From Promerops cafer (lineage: Eukaryota; Chordata; Aves; Passeriformes; Nectariniidae), in the NCBI GenBank assembly GCA_013398275.1, contig VZSE01008498.1, positions 329,873 through 393,872 on the forward strand: a DNA stretch of 64,000 nt. The letters are read 5' to 3'. Shown in pieces: positions 12,001-25,448 of this stretch. Every line of letters starts with the position of its first letter. Position 1 is the first letter of the stretch. A program made the translations under genes and the position numbers. The notes beneath the pieces are model-generated. The model did no database searches and was not told the DNA's origin. It was given only the letters and a program-made list of their open reading frames with translations.

Positions 12001-15000
12001 TATGCCATTGATAAGCAGAGACATTGTCAGCATGTTTAAAATAATTTTACATAAATTTAATAATTTTGCTATAATATTGTCATTATTGGCCTAATTTCTT
12101 TAATGCCCATTTACTAGTTTATTTCAAAAGGGCAGAATTTAAACTTTCCTTTTGAAGCTGTTGGTTCAGGGCTGTTCACAGCTTCAGTTATGGCAAAGGA
12201 GTTATTTTTGTATGGGAGGGTGGATTAGATCAGAAATTCCCAAATTGTTTCTAACAGTAGCGTGATTGTAACTATAGGAATGACAGCAGAAATTGTTAAG
12301 CTTTAAAAAAATTACTAGTGAGTTTGATCTTTGTGGGGCAGACTGATGGCTTTTGTATTGAGAATGACATCAAATTGTATTTGAAAGTACTTACCTGCCA
12401 GCTGATCAGCCACTATGACTCTTCTTAGTCATTCAGTAAGATGCAACAGGAGATTTGACAGAAGCATATGTAATGTAATGTAGGAGGCTCTTGAAAAAAG
12501 AAGTTTTGTAATTTTAAAATGTGAGCACAGCGGAAACTAATTTGGCAGGACTGCTGGTGCTGAGTGGTGCACATTGTTCTTACTATTGGGTTTTTTTACT
12601 ATCTCAGATTCTTATTAGTCAAGTAGTTGTTACTGTGGGGCTGGCTGTGTTTTCAACCTGGGAGAAAGTAGTTGCATGCAATTGAGTAAAAGCTTTTTTG
12701 CCAGGAGTTTGGGGTGGTTGAATGTTGGTAATGGGGCAGCAAGGGAGCTTCTCTGTGCTGTCAAGTCAGGACTGCTATGTACAATCACAAATGCATGTGA
12801 CCTTTTTGTGGATGAGTAGAATATGCACCTCATATTCTAGAGAAGCAGCAATACGTTTTATGAGGCAAAATAATAAATTGACAGAGTTCAATGAATTTGA
12901 TGGAATAAATGTTTAGCAATGGTTTGACAAGGTTCAGTAAGCTCGGTGGCAAGGTTCACCTTATTAATTACTGAATGGAAGAAATTTACACAGGAGAGTT
13001 GAAATAGAATCAAGTTAGAATGATTCACATGTAGACCAGAGATGCAAAGAGAAAGGAGGACCCTCATGTTGAGTCACAACGTTGAGAGGGGACCCCCTTG
13101 CTTTCTTAACACCTTACGGAGAATACGTGGAGCTGGATCCAATCTTAGTCTCAGACTTGGACAAAAATTGATCTGTAATGGAATTATCTGTACAATATCT
13201 ATAATAATATTAAGGAGCTATATGGATTGGCAATATTTCATTAGAGTGAACTCAGCATGCCATCAGTCTGTCTCCAAGAATCTGTCACACGTAAGGGACC
13301 TCTGCTTTGTGTAAGGAAGGATCTCTTGGTCAAGCAATCTTAAATCTTGAGATGCATCCCTGCTCAAGGGGAGAGTCACTTGGCAGTTCAGCTGCAGTTC
13401 AGGAAGAGCTCCAGTTGGATCCATCTTGATAGGAATATTTCTGCACTGAAGTAGTTGGCTGCTTGGCAATAGTGTAAACCAGATGGGTGTCTTCATTTTA
13501 GCTGTTATCTTTTTATGTACTTTGGTTCCTTGCATTTTTGGGTTTTGAAACCACCTTTAGAAATATTTTTCCTGATGCACCTTCACTCCCTTGTACCTGA
13601 GCCAGGAGCTTTCCAGCTGACATGTTCACCACAGGGCATGAGACCTGTGGCTTCTTAGTCAGCCTGTACCAAATTACGGCCTGGGGCCAGGTGTATCCAC
13701 ACAGACCTACAGCTGAAAATACTGACAGTCCAGTGGTTTCCATGTGATGTTTGTAGTTGCAGAGGAATTTTTTTTTTCCTGCTGTATGCATGACTCTGCA
13801 AAGTTCCCCTTCTGCCCAAAGACTGACCTGGCTGTGTTATTCTGACTCCGGCTCTCATTCCTGGATTGGCTGTACTGAGATGTGTTGCTGTGTGCTGCTA
13901 CTGGGCAATGATGGGGACAGAGCAGGAGCTCTGTGTGACATCAAATAGTGGAAGGCTTGTTCAGCTGAGCTAGGTTTTTAGAGAGCAAGTCTAATTCTTC
14001 CTTGAGGAGGGAGAGAGAATATTTACAACTGATTTCACTTGTACTTTTTAAGGGCTGCATTTTCACTTTGCCCAATTATGTGATGTAACACTTTATTTTG
14101 GGGGCACAGTTGCTGTTTATTTTGTATCCTTGCTGTGGACTGTGGTGTAAACATGTTTCAGCCTAAATCAAGTGACTGGAGTTTGGAGATGTAAGTTGGA
14201 CTCATATCTTAAGTTTAACCTTCTCTTCCCCCTTCATTTTCACTAACTGATCAGAAAAGAATTATATATTGAGAAATACCAAATCTACTTAATGTGTTTT
14301 CTTCAGTAAAGTAGTTTTGGAATGGAATTGTTCACATAGAATGGAAGCAATGATAAGAGGATGTCTGTGCTGATTTCCTAAGTCTTCATCCATGGAGATT
14401 ACATAAAATGTAAATAAGATTAAATATAGTTTTTGAAAGGGTTTTAGTTTCCAGGGGAGTGTCATGTTCTTTATAATTTCATATCAGTAACTTGAACAGA
14501 ATTAAATATCTCTGAAATTGGTGGGAAGTAGCAAAAGCCCTCAATTTTCACTAACCTAATAATTAGCCTAATGTACATATAATTTGGTACAGAAGAGGGC
14601 TTTGCTCTGGATGGTGGTTGGAAGTCTAGCTATTAATGTGCTTTTTTTAGACTTCAGTGTCAAATGATTCTTCAGACTTCTATTTATTTAGTTTTAGGTA
14701 GATTTAATGAAAACCTTTTGGCACATCCCATTGCCAAACTGTTCTGCTTGTCTGCTCCTTCATCCCTTCACTTCATTTCCTCTCTAGATTGTCTCTTGTT
14801 GGCAGCAGTGGTTATAGTAAAACTGATGTTTTGTCTCAATAAATCATGACATGTGACTGTTATAATTAATTTTCAGCAACATGTTTCTGTTGAGAACTTT
14901 GAGGATGGTGACATCTTTTTATTAAGACTGTTTATGAATCCTATCTAAACTTCTATGTTTCATGTTCAAAAATAAAAAATGAGGGAAGAGAGAAGTAATA

Positions 15001-17309
15001 GTGATTTAGCTATTTAGTTCAATAATTACTATGTACAAAATAGTGCAGTTGTTAGAATAGAATTTTCAGTAGAGTTGCATGTCTTTCCTCTGAGGTTTTT
15101 GTAGTGTGTCTTAAAGCAACCATGGTTTCCAGTAAGCAGTAAAAATGAATTTGAAAGAACTCCAATGGCTGTTTTGCTTTCATTGACATTTACTCCATTT
15201 TATTTATGTGCAGGTCAACTCCCTGAAGGTTCCTGACTTAGCACTACTGGCTGTTATTGTTGAATATGGGACTATATTCACCCCTGAGGAACATTAGGGT
15301 TTACCTACATAGAGAATTTCCTGGCTTTTAACATGGAGACACTGAGGCCAAATAGTTTGGGCTGAGATAACAGACTCCTTTTGTCTCTGTAATTGGCTTA
15401 TGATACAACTTGAATGATACTCCTAATTTCTGTACTCTCATTGTTAAATTGAGCAAAAAGCAGTACTTGAAAGTAGTTGAAATGCTCTACAGCAACTCGA
15501 ATTGAAGCTAGAATAGTCTTGTAATTTGAGCTACCTCTATTTGCAGTCTTTGCTGTCTGTTTTGTGGTCTGATTACCTGAATAGTTTGCCTGATATTCGT
15601 GCCTGGAGGTGTTAGGCTATCTCCTGGTTTGTCATCCAGTGCTTGTCTCCTTCTCAGCATCAGCGTTTGTGCTGTTGTCCAGGGTCACTCCTTTAGCCTT
15701 TGTTGTTTGTTTCATTAATATTTCAGTCCCTGAAAGTATTTTATCTCCAGGTGAAATCCCAACTAACATCGGGCGTGGCCTAAAAACTCGGGGTCATATT
15801 GGTTTTCTCATAGCTGAGTGCTTTTCTGTATACGGTCTGTAATTCTTGGCAGCAAAAGAGAGCTCCAAAGATCTACAGATTTCTGAAGGTGCTTCTCCTA
15901 GATGGGACATAATATTCAATAACAGTAGTTGCTGGAGAAGAGAGGGGAAGAGTTGGGAGGTACAAGTCAGGGAAACATAAACCAACTTTACCTCTGCAAA
16001 TAAGGGTTCAATTCATCACTGGTACACCATAAGAGGGAAGTGATAATAAAGCTTAGGATGCGGCCAGTGGAAGATAGTGTGTATTAGACACACTGTGTGA
16101 CTCTGTGAGGGTTTACTGCTTTCTTCATACATTTTATGACCTTCTAGTAATGTAGTTCAGAGGGCAAGCTCTAGTTGCTGAGGTGAAGGGGAGGGTTGTG
16201 GGGATATTTCAACTGAACTTAAGTTTTTTTGTTCAACAGCCTTTTTCAGGGGTGTTTGTGTTTGGGATTGCTAAAATTTAGTAGAGAATTTGGATTACAG
16301 ATGATAGTATTTTGAGATAAAACTGATTTAGACCTGGCTGACTCACACCAATTCAATGGGATGTTGTTTTCTTTAAACTCGGTTGCATGATAATGCTGAT
16401 ACAAACCCAGCAATTCCAGGCTCTGAGACTATGTGTTGTGGGGGCATTATGTTAGGAGACTGAATTTGCTGTGAGTCTCTCATTATGTTTAATGAGAACC
16501 AGGCTGTCAAATTAATATATTTGATTTGTTTGTGGATGTTGTAATAGCAAGTAGCAGAAAAAGTCACATCTTCTCTAGTCAATCCATGAAGTCTCATGCA
16601 GGATGTGACAAGTGGCAGACAGAAATCTCCATAAAATACTGCCCTTGGTCAAATCTCACTTCATTATTGATTCTTATATATTACCATCTTGGAAGTGTGT
16701 TCTGTGTCTGTGTGTATGTCCCTACTTAAAGGAGAGACTGTTGAAAGAATAATACATAGTAGTGTCAGTCACTGTTGGACTCATTAGGGCTCTGAGCAGC
16801 TGCCTTCTTAGTGGCTGCCTTCAGTGCTGCCTTCTTTTTGGTTACTTTCCTTGATTTGGTGTTTAGTTTGTTGGAGAGTTGTATTTTTTTTGTATGTTAG
16901 GCCAGCTTCTAAGCTGTTTATTTAATTCTGTATTTTTTATAAGTATTTCATGAAAGATGAATGGATGCTAGGCACCAGGCAATTTTTGATGTGAAGAGTG
17001 CTTGCCAAACCTGTCAGATCTTTTGAAACGTATTACAGAAAGTGTCAAGCAAAAAAGTGACATGTTTTTTCAGAAGGTCGAACATTTCTGTATCGCTTGC
17101 AATTTTGGTGGGGTTTTGTGTTACAGAAAAGAATAGGCAATAAGATTCCTGCCACAGCTGGTGTAATTTTGGGAGGTGTTTAAAGCTGTGTGGTAATGCA
17201 GCTGTTTGCTCAGCAGCAGTTTTGATAACTGCTAATGTGAGTAGAGGGATTTACAAATATTTGTGTGTAAATCTTCTTTCACAAGCTAGGTATAATTGAT
17301 TGTCTCATT

Positions 17310-17331
17310 ACATATATACATATATATATAT
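17310..17331. repeat. AT/CA dinucleotide run
   Basis: A short interrupted (AT)n/(CA) simple repeat, largely self-complementary. It is intronic and a likely polymorphic microsatellite. Confidence 0.8.
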
Positions 17332-20300
17332 TTCTTTATTTTTGGGAAGAAACTCAGATTTTTTTCTGATTTTTAGTGTGTGTGGCCCCCTCCCCCCAAT
17401 ATTTAGGTTTGGGGGCTTTTTATGTGTTTTTGCTTTTGGATTTTCTTGGTAGATGATTTGTTAGGAAAATGAAAGCAAATTAGTTTTTTGTCATTTACTT
17501 ACTGACTCACCAGGTTTGGTAATAAGGTCTTCTAACAGTTGTTTCTCTGGGTATTCTTAAGGTACTTTGCAACTAGAATATTCCTTGACTATCTACATGC
17601 ATTCTACTTCTTTGCATCCTCTTGAGGATGACTAGGTGAAAGCTAAACATCTGAATGTAAAGCCTAATTTAGCTAGATTTAGGGATAACAGAAGAAAGTG
17701 AAGCACTTGATTCCTGATAGCTGCCTTGTTTATTGGTGAGATTTTTATTGCTAGTTGGGAGAGAACAATACTGCACATAGACTTGGAGTAGAGAAGCAGT
17801 TGTCCATACAGGCTGCAAAGTAAGTGTCTGTAATTTTACTTTCTTGAAGGAGCAAAGACTTGCTCCTGGATAAAATGGAAAGGTGGGACTGGGAGAAGAT
17901 GAACCAGACAGCTTCCTTCCTTTTGGTGTCCAGATCATTGCAAACAACTCCTGAGGACTTGGCTTCAATGAGAACCAATTTAGCTACTGAGCCTTGTGTC
18001 ATGCAGAGCGCTGCCTTCCCCTCAGATGGGGAATGAGGTTGTGGTGTGTGTACAACTAATTTTCTCGAGTGTGTTTCCTTGATCTTGTTTTAGAATCTCA
18101 TAGAATTGTGTCTTTCTAAAGGTTGAAATCCTTTCATTGCACGCAGATCATTAGAAGTGATGTGTAAGTACTTGGTTCTTGTTTTGTTTTAGGTCTTCGT
18201 TGTTTTTCTTATGAAGGAAAGCATATTTTCCTTCCTGGAAGCTCTGTTTTTAATCTATGACCTGAATCAAGCTGGATATTAACATTTCCAGAATTAATAT
18301 TACAGCAGCTCGTTTATCCCCAGTTATGTCCCTTTTCTCTTGACCCGCAGTACAAAAATTTGAGTCTACTTAATTGTTTAGTAGTGAATTTGGAACAAGG
18401 AAAAGGAAGGGGGCGAGGATTACTGAATGACACAAAGTAGCTTTGGGTGGCCAGCCAGTGTGATGGGCTTTGAGCAGTAGGTGCTGTTAATGGTGTCAAA
18501 CTCCACTGTGTACCTTTTGTTTGTGTTAGCCCCTAAATTGCAAATGCTACCCCTCAGCATGGCCATGTTTTATAGAAGCATAGATTAGTATGATGAAAGT
18601 ATTTCTCCACAATTCTCTATGAATTCAAAGCCTGATGGGTACAAATGGATGTGTTATTTTTAGGCCTATTCTTCCTCCCTCTTTCCTAAAAAGCAACCCC
18701 TAAGCAATTTTTAATGTTTATCCTTACTGTAGCCTCTTTTTCTGTAAAATCTGGGCAACATATCCATTTGTCACTACAGAGAAGTTCAGACAGTTGAAAA
18801 TAATTGGCATTGCAAGCAGAGGTTGATGACCTGATGAGCTGGTCAGTAGCAATTGTTTCTTGACTGAGAAACAAATGACGTTCTGGTTCATAAAGAGGGC
18901 TTGCTGGGACTTGACAGGAAAGGAGATTTCTCTTAATATTTTATTTATGTGAGAATTCTGTGGATGTTAAAATCATGAAGGGCCTGATCAGCAAAAACAA
19001 GCTGTTCATTTGTTAGCTGTGGATAATACTTCCTCTGTTTCTTAACCACATTTTAGATGCAGAACACCTCGAGAAGTATCCAGCAAATTGTAGTTCATCT
19101 TGACTGAATTCCAATAATGCCGAAAAATTACTGTTCTAAAAATTCTGTTTTCATACAAGGATGCTCAATGTCAGTAAAGTTTTTAATGAATGCTGTGGTT
19201 AATGCTTTCTTATGTTAGAAAATGACAAATTGAGGAACCTCAGTGCAGAAAGGATAGTAGAGTTACTGAAATGTAAGCATGTTCTCCTGATCATCAGTCT
19301 TTAAATGACAACTTTGGAGATAATTTTTAATAATAAAGTCCTTGGCTGCTGAATGTGTGCGTGCTATGCTTTATCTTTATTGGCTTGAATAATTCCATTA
19401 ATTTTATGGATCAAGGTAAAAAGGGGAAAAAAAGAGGCAGTTGTATAAATGTGGTGTTCAGGATGTCCTAATGAGATACAGTTTCCTAAAAATGAAATAT
19501 TTCTATGTGACATCTCATTCAGTTACTGGAGCCATAAATTTTGCTTTTCTTTGACACAGTAATTTACTTTCTGTCCTACAGTTCTTACCTATTTTAAAAC
19601 TACTTCTGAAAAAAAAAAGGAAGAAAATTACAGAATAGTTAGATTCCTTATTCTTGAAAATCTTCCTTTAGAGGGTTATGGAAACAGTGAAGAATATGTA
19701 CGGGCAGTGACTGGGGGGAGATTGGAATGGAACAAAAAGAAAACATGCTTGGAAACTCAGAAATGTTGAGAACAGTGTTTGAAGAAGAAGGTAGTGAAAT
19801 TCTTCTGTTGTAAGCTGCCTCTGTTCTTGAGTTAATTTGGTGCTGAAGTATGGAGTAGAGCATAGTATTTGTCACATTGTCTGGCATGATGAGTTCAGCA
19901 GTCTGAGAAGGGAAAATACATGAATTGTTACTATTCCAATGTGGTAGGGAGGGTGATGCTGCCTGTCAGGGTTTTTTAAATCTGAGTGAATACTGTCCTA
20001 TTTCAAATAAATGTATTTTATTTAAACAGTTTGCATTTTTATGGCTAAAACAAAATAAAAAGCAGATCATAAAGTATGTATTGTAAGACTGGCTTAGGAG
20101 AAAAGATATCTGCAGAAGACCTAAAGCAGTGTTTTAGAAAGAAAAGTTCCTCTGTGCATCAGTGAGTTAAGTAATTGGGGAAAAAAAAATCTCCAGAAAG
20201 GTGAAACGAAGCTAGCCTGCTGCAGGAACAACACAGCATCCCTCTCCATCCAGAACTACTTGCTGTGTTAGGTCATAATATAATGAAAACAATTTTATTG

Positions 20301-22311
20301 TTTGGAAATTATGGAAAATTGGAAGATTTTTGTCTTCTGTCAGAAGGATTTGTCTGTGCTAGTGTGCAGTATTCAGGCACCCATACAAATTTTAAACATA
20401 AAGTCTGGGATTAGACAGAGTCCAGCTATGAAGCATGGACTCCAGCATAGGCTACCTTTATGAACCCAAGGCCATGATTAATACAATGCTGCTTTCTAAA
20501 AGAGTTGAGGTTGTTCCAGAAGATGGAGTCTGAAACTGAAGATTTGACTGGGATTGTAGTTGTCCAGCTGCAAATGTCTATAAAAAACCTCTGTCACATT
20601 ATGGATTCAAACTGGAAGTTGTACAAAATCTGGTCCAGAAAACGACTTAAGTAGGAAAGAAGGGTGTGAGGAGTATTTAAATTGCTAGGAATGCATTACA
20701 CAATGGAAAGATTTAGCAATCCTACACTGAAAATATCTTGGGATTACACAGTAGTGAAAACATGGGTTCAGATGGTTGGTTTCTGAGATGTGTTCAGAAT
20801 AAGGGAAGAAAAGGAGAAACCTGTTTTGGGTTTTTTTTTTCTGTTAGGAGCATTATTTTGGGTGCATTGCAGGTTTGCATCCAAGTGACAGCTTCAAGGA
20901 GCAGTGCACCATGTTATGATGTGTAATTGAATAATGAAATACATAGAAATGTGATTTATTTTTTATTATTTACTTATTAAAGTATTCATTTCCACTGGAG
21001 AATATGGAAATTATTAATTTGACTTCAAATGGGAAAATTAAAATTCTTAAATCCAGTGAGGTGAGTAAATTACGTGGGAAATGTTTGTATCATGTGCTTC
21101 TGATACTTCTGTGTGGCTTTTAAATTTTTTTTTTTTTTTAAATTCTTTATTGCCTCAAATCTGTTATACTGGTGAAATGTCAATTTTTCTCGTGGAAGAC
21201 CTGTTAAGGTGCTGTTCTGTGTTGACAAGCTCGAGTGGGAGAGCACTTTCATCTCCTGCTATACTACCAGCATTTTATCACTCTTTAAGGCATAGTCATT
21301 GCTTTTTCTTAAAGTTTTCTTGAATACGGAACTAATAAATTATTGTAATTCTATATAATTGACTACATATATGAATATGTTATAATTATTACTCTAATAA
21401 ACGCTCATATTAGCAGAAGCAAACCCAGTTGAAATACTTTATTAGTACAGTGTTTGACCCTTCCCTTCTAAGAATTCAGAAGGCAACATGTTACACTTCC
21501 TAGCATATCATGCATGTTCTGCTTCACATTTTAAATTTTTTTTTTAATGGCTATGAATGAATGAGTGAATGGATGAAGGGCATGGTGAAACACAAGTGTT
21601 TAATTAAGATACTTGTAGAATTTGTAAGACCTAGGATTTATGCAGAGAGGGCATTAATTTTGAAATATGGGAAGTAAAAGAGAAATAAACTGTCATCAGG
21701 CCATATTGACAAACTCCTGGATGACTTAAAACGTAACAATTTTGGTAGTGTCAGTCTTCAGATTTGCAGGGTGTGGTGAATGTTTTCACTTGTAATTGAT
21801 GGCAGTTGGTAATGGCTCTGCATTCGGTTGGAATGGCCGAGGGGGAGTATCCTGATGGATCTCAGGAGCTTAAGGAAAGCTGGGCCAGAGGATCAGGAAG
21901 CTTTTAATCTCTGAATGGATTTGAATCTGAAGTGAGAAATCCATTGGCTTTTCTTTTGTGAAGTAGCCTGCGTTTTTTTTCCTGTAATTTTGCATGTCTA
22001 TTTTGAACTGTGCTTAAGCAGTTAGAACTGCTTAAAATATGCTTAAGTGGTGATTTTCTGCCTTACCTCTAGATGGACTCTTTTATAGACTGTTAATTTA
22101 AAAAAAAGTTATTCTGGTTTTGGAATAACAGAAAAATTCAGCAGCCTTTTGGAAGTGTCTTTCAGTAACAGTTATTTCACAATTTCTCTAAAGCACTAAT
22201 TTTTTGTACGAGAAGTATGACATAACTGGGCTCTGCTACCTTCTGCCTGACTGTTCTCTAAAGAGTACTTTTGTTTTCATCACTGGTATCTGAGATTTAA
22301 TTACAGAAATA

Positions 22312-22319
22312 TGACGTCA
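22312..22319. promoter_or_regulatory. Perfect cAMP-response-element octamer TGACGTCA
   Basis: An exact palindromic CRE, the consensus for CREB/ATF family factors, sits in otherwise CpG-poor intron. The motif is seen directly. Function is unproven, and one exact octamer or more per 64 kb is possible by chance, although its central CpG makes it rarer in this base composition. Confidence 0.3.
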
Positions 22320-23644
22320 TGGGCAAATATGAGCAAGGCCAGCAGAGAAATAAGGATGAGGTGGTAAGATGAATCAGTTGTAGAGAGGTTAGTGTTGTTA
22401 TTTCCCTGGTAGGCAGAACAAGTGACTTTTAGAAGTTAAAAGAGATCTCTGTCCTTTTGATTCAGCTGCACAGCGCTCCTAAATTGGGACACGTACCCTT
22501 CTGTTCTGCTTTGTATGTGTAATGATTTTCCATCCTCAGTTAATGAAAGACTCTGGTCTCCATTTCTTCTGTGTTCTTGTGATGGTCTGAACTGGGTCAT
22601 CATTTGGTCTGTGATGTGAGAAAATGTTTTTGGAAGCTGCTCCTGTTTTTCCTATCTCTTTGTGTTCCTCTCTCTTCTACCTTGTTTGTATGAAGCCTTG
22701 CACTGCTTGATTTGACATTTAATTCCTGATTCCTTCTCCTGGCTTTTTCTATCCTTTTAGCAGTTTTCAAAGTGTGTTATCTCCCTGCTTCTTTTGTGGA
22801 GCTGTAGTTGTCTGTGCAGTTTATTCTTGTCTTTTTGTGTGATACCACTGTGTGAAAGGTGAAGAGTGGAGTTGCACATCAAACTAAAACCTTTGAAAAG
22901 GAAATGCTTGATTCTGTGTGATGTGAACAGTGTCACGGCCAAGATGCTTGTGAAAAGTTCCTGGTTCTTTAGGGACAGGAAAGAAGGCAGGATACTTGAG
23001 GGTGATGTGAGGGCTTGTGAGAACTGGTTACCTTTTTCTTTCTTAAAATTACTGCTTGATTTCTACTGGAAACATTGCTTGCTTTTACAGGCTTCTAAGA
23101 GATCATCACAAAAAACCTAAGGTACAAGGCCAGTGATAACGTTCTCTTTTTCTGACACTGTACATAAAATAGGTTGTGGTTGGCTAGAAATCCAGTTAAC
23201 ACTACTGCTGTAGCAGTGATAACAAGGATGTGGAAGGATGCCATCTCTGCGTTTGGGAATTTGCAGAAGTTGCTGCTGTCTCATGTCATTATGCTGGTAA
23301 AGGTATATTCTGTACTCAAATGGCTGGTTTCCTTCCCTGGGGTAGCTTTAAGCCAATGCAAAGCCCATTTTTGTGCAGCTTACAGTCATTCTGGGAGTGC
23401 TTTGCTGGTCTAGCATGCAGAAGTTTCTGAGTTGAAGCCCCGGTAGTGTTTATGTAACTTAATAGATTCTGTTTTAATAGACTCAGAGGATCTTTTTTCC
23501 CCAAATCCTTTGGTCTTAATAGGAGGAGACTTTTTCTTGCCTCTCTTTTCCTTTCTTTTTTTTTCTTTCCTCTAGCTGTTGTTCCTCCTTTTGTTAATTT
23601 TAGAGCTGTACTTTAGTAACCACAGTGGTGATTTCCAAGGTAGT

Positions 23645-23716
23645 AATCGATTAAAATATGGCCAAATAACAAAGGCTGAAATAAATTATTTGTACCTGAA
23701 CAATAAAAGGACAATG
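23645..23716. promoter_or_regulatory. Cluster of SOX/TCF-like motifs (candidate enhancer)
   Basis: Within about 70 bases there are AATCGATT (23645-23652), AACAAAGG (23668-23675, SOX or TCF/LEF-like), GAACAAT (23698-23704, SOX-like) and GGACAATG (23709-23716, SOX-like). The motifs are visible in the sequence; the enhancer role is inference. AT-rich DNA makes such motifs fairly common, so confidence is low without conservation data. Confidence 0.25.
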
Positions 23717-25448
23717 AAATTATAATGCAGATGGCACAGGCTTGGAATGAACATCGCTGCATATAAAGTCTAGACTTGTTTGCTGAGCTCAGAGATGATG
23801 GGGAGAAACATTAGCTCTAGGGTCAAGCTACTGTGTCATTTTCTCAGGGGCATGGCATCACTCTGTCTAGTGCTCTGCTTTTTCTCTTGAGTATGTAACA
23901 GAGATTCCCGAAATATCTGGAAAAATGAGAATGAGCAAAATTAAAATTTACTATGAAATATGCAAGTCTGACTTGTAAAAACAATGTTTTCCAGTTCTGC
24001 TGTTTCCCCCTGCAGTTAAGTGCATCGTTTTCTCCTACTAAGCAACCTGAAGAGAAAAAATGCTTTTTAAGTAGAAGAGTGGTATTGTAAAATCATTTGA
24101 AAGTCAAACACAACAAGAAGATTATGAACTGGTACAATACAAGTAACCTAATCTAAAATTTTGGCAGTTTCCTTTTAGGACATCCTTATTTTTAACACTG
24201 CTATTGAAAATGTGGTTGTCATTCAGCTTGCCATGCCTGTAGTCCTTCTTTGTGTCAAAGATTACCTGTATAGGGAAGGTGAAGCAATGTGTGCTACATG
24301 ATTACAAAAGAGAGGCTTTCCACTTGTTTCTTGCAGAAAAGGATGGAGAAGTGGTTGTTGGGAGATGGAGTCAGGGCACAAGTGAAGGGTGTAGTGATGC
24401 ACTAGCTTAAAATGCTTTGGGATGGGGTTGTTAATCAGTAACAATTGAAAGAGAATTTGATCTTTGATGTGAAGGCAGTGGCAGTAGAGAGTTAAGCATA
24501 ACTGCAGCAAAGGAAGTGGTCCCAAGCAAAATGTCTGAAACTCTGTAAATCTGCTTGCATCATGTCCAGGCTTGTTTAGCATGAATAAAGAGAGGAGCAG
24601 ACTACCACCAATAACTGCAGGCTGTGAAGACAATCCTGGAAATGTTCTGTGATGGGAAAGATTAGAGGTGTTCTGCATATGGGGATAATGTGAAAGAGCT
24701 AAGACAAAATGTGGTAACTTGAGCAAATTTGGGATATACAAAGCTACAGAAGTCTGAATAATCACGGTTTCTGAAATATCGTACACAAATTCATCTGACC
24801 TGTGGTAATCTTGTCTTAGAGGAACAGTCACATATAGTGTGTGTTGCAAATGCCCATGTTAGTGGGATTAGCCAGATTGTTAGGGGTGGTTTTTTAGAAG
24901 CAGCTAAGGAGGGTAACCTGCATTTGTGTGATCTTTGCTCTAGTCTGTTGAGGGCTGTAGTAGACTGACCTTCATGTGAGCCAGGGCGTTGCTCTCTGTT
25001 CCCTCTTGGTCAAGGGTTAGTGTTAAATAATTGTTCTGTGTAATAGCGTAGATTTCCAGAGGGAAATGGAATTTAGGATCTGTGCTGTTGTGAAAAATGG
25101 CTTTATTTGTGGAAAAAAAAGAAGTGTTTTCAGCTCTTGAGGCTGACACACCACTTTCATTTAGTGCACTTGGGCAACCCAATTAGTTGATTTTTTGTTT
25201 GTGTGATCTTTCAGTCCTAGGTGTTGGTTTATTGTAAATTGGCTTGTGTTACGAATAAAGGCATAGATCACCTACCCCTGAAAAACCAAGCCTAATAGCA
25301 GTACCTTATAAAACTGTAATTACAAAAATTATTTTAACCTCGTTTGTATATTTATGATCTTGATTTACGATCAATCTGTGCCCTTTGTTGAGTAAATGCA
25401 TGAAAAACTTCTGTGGAAATACTATATGCTTGTAATTTCTTTCAACAG

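Larger units (their letters stand above)
9078..25448 (+). other. OSBPL10: OSBPL10 intron, 3' portion up to exon A
   Basis: Long AT-rich intron ending at the acceptor before 25449. It contains low-complexity tracts (T/G-rich around 10722-10790, an AT/CA run at 17310-17331), a perfect palindromic CRE octamer at 22312-22319, and a cluster of HMG-box-like motifs near 23640-23720. No coding exon, RNA gene or clear interspersed repeat is recognised. The longest open frame, on the minus strand at 24262-24849, is judged non-coding. Confidence 0.65.

Noticed and set aside
18085..18130. AGAATCTCATAGAATTGTG resembling a reversed CR1 tail
   Set aside because: The octamer-like similarity is short and no CR1 body follows.
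25396..25448. In-frame ATG upstream of exon A that could serve as an alternative protein start
   Set aside because: The upstream 53 bases include the pyrimidine-rich acceptor and encode no ORP-like residues. The exon boundary at 25449 is well supported, and the open frame is read-through into intron.
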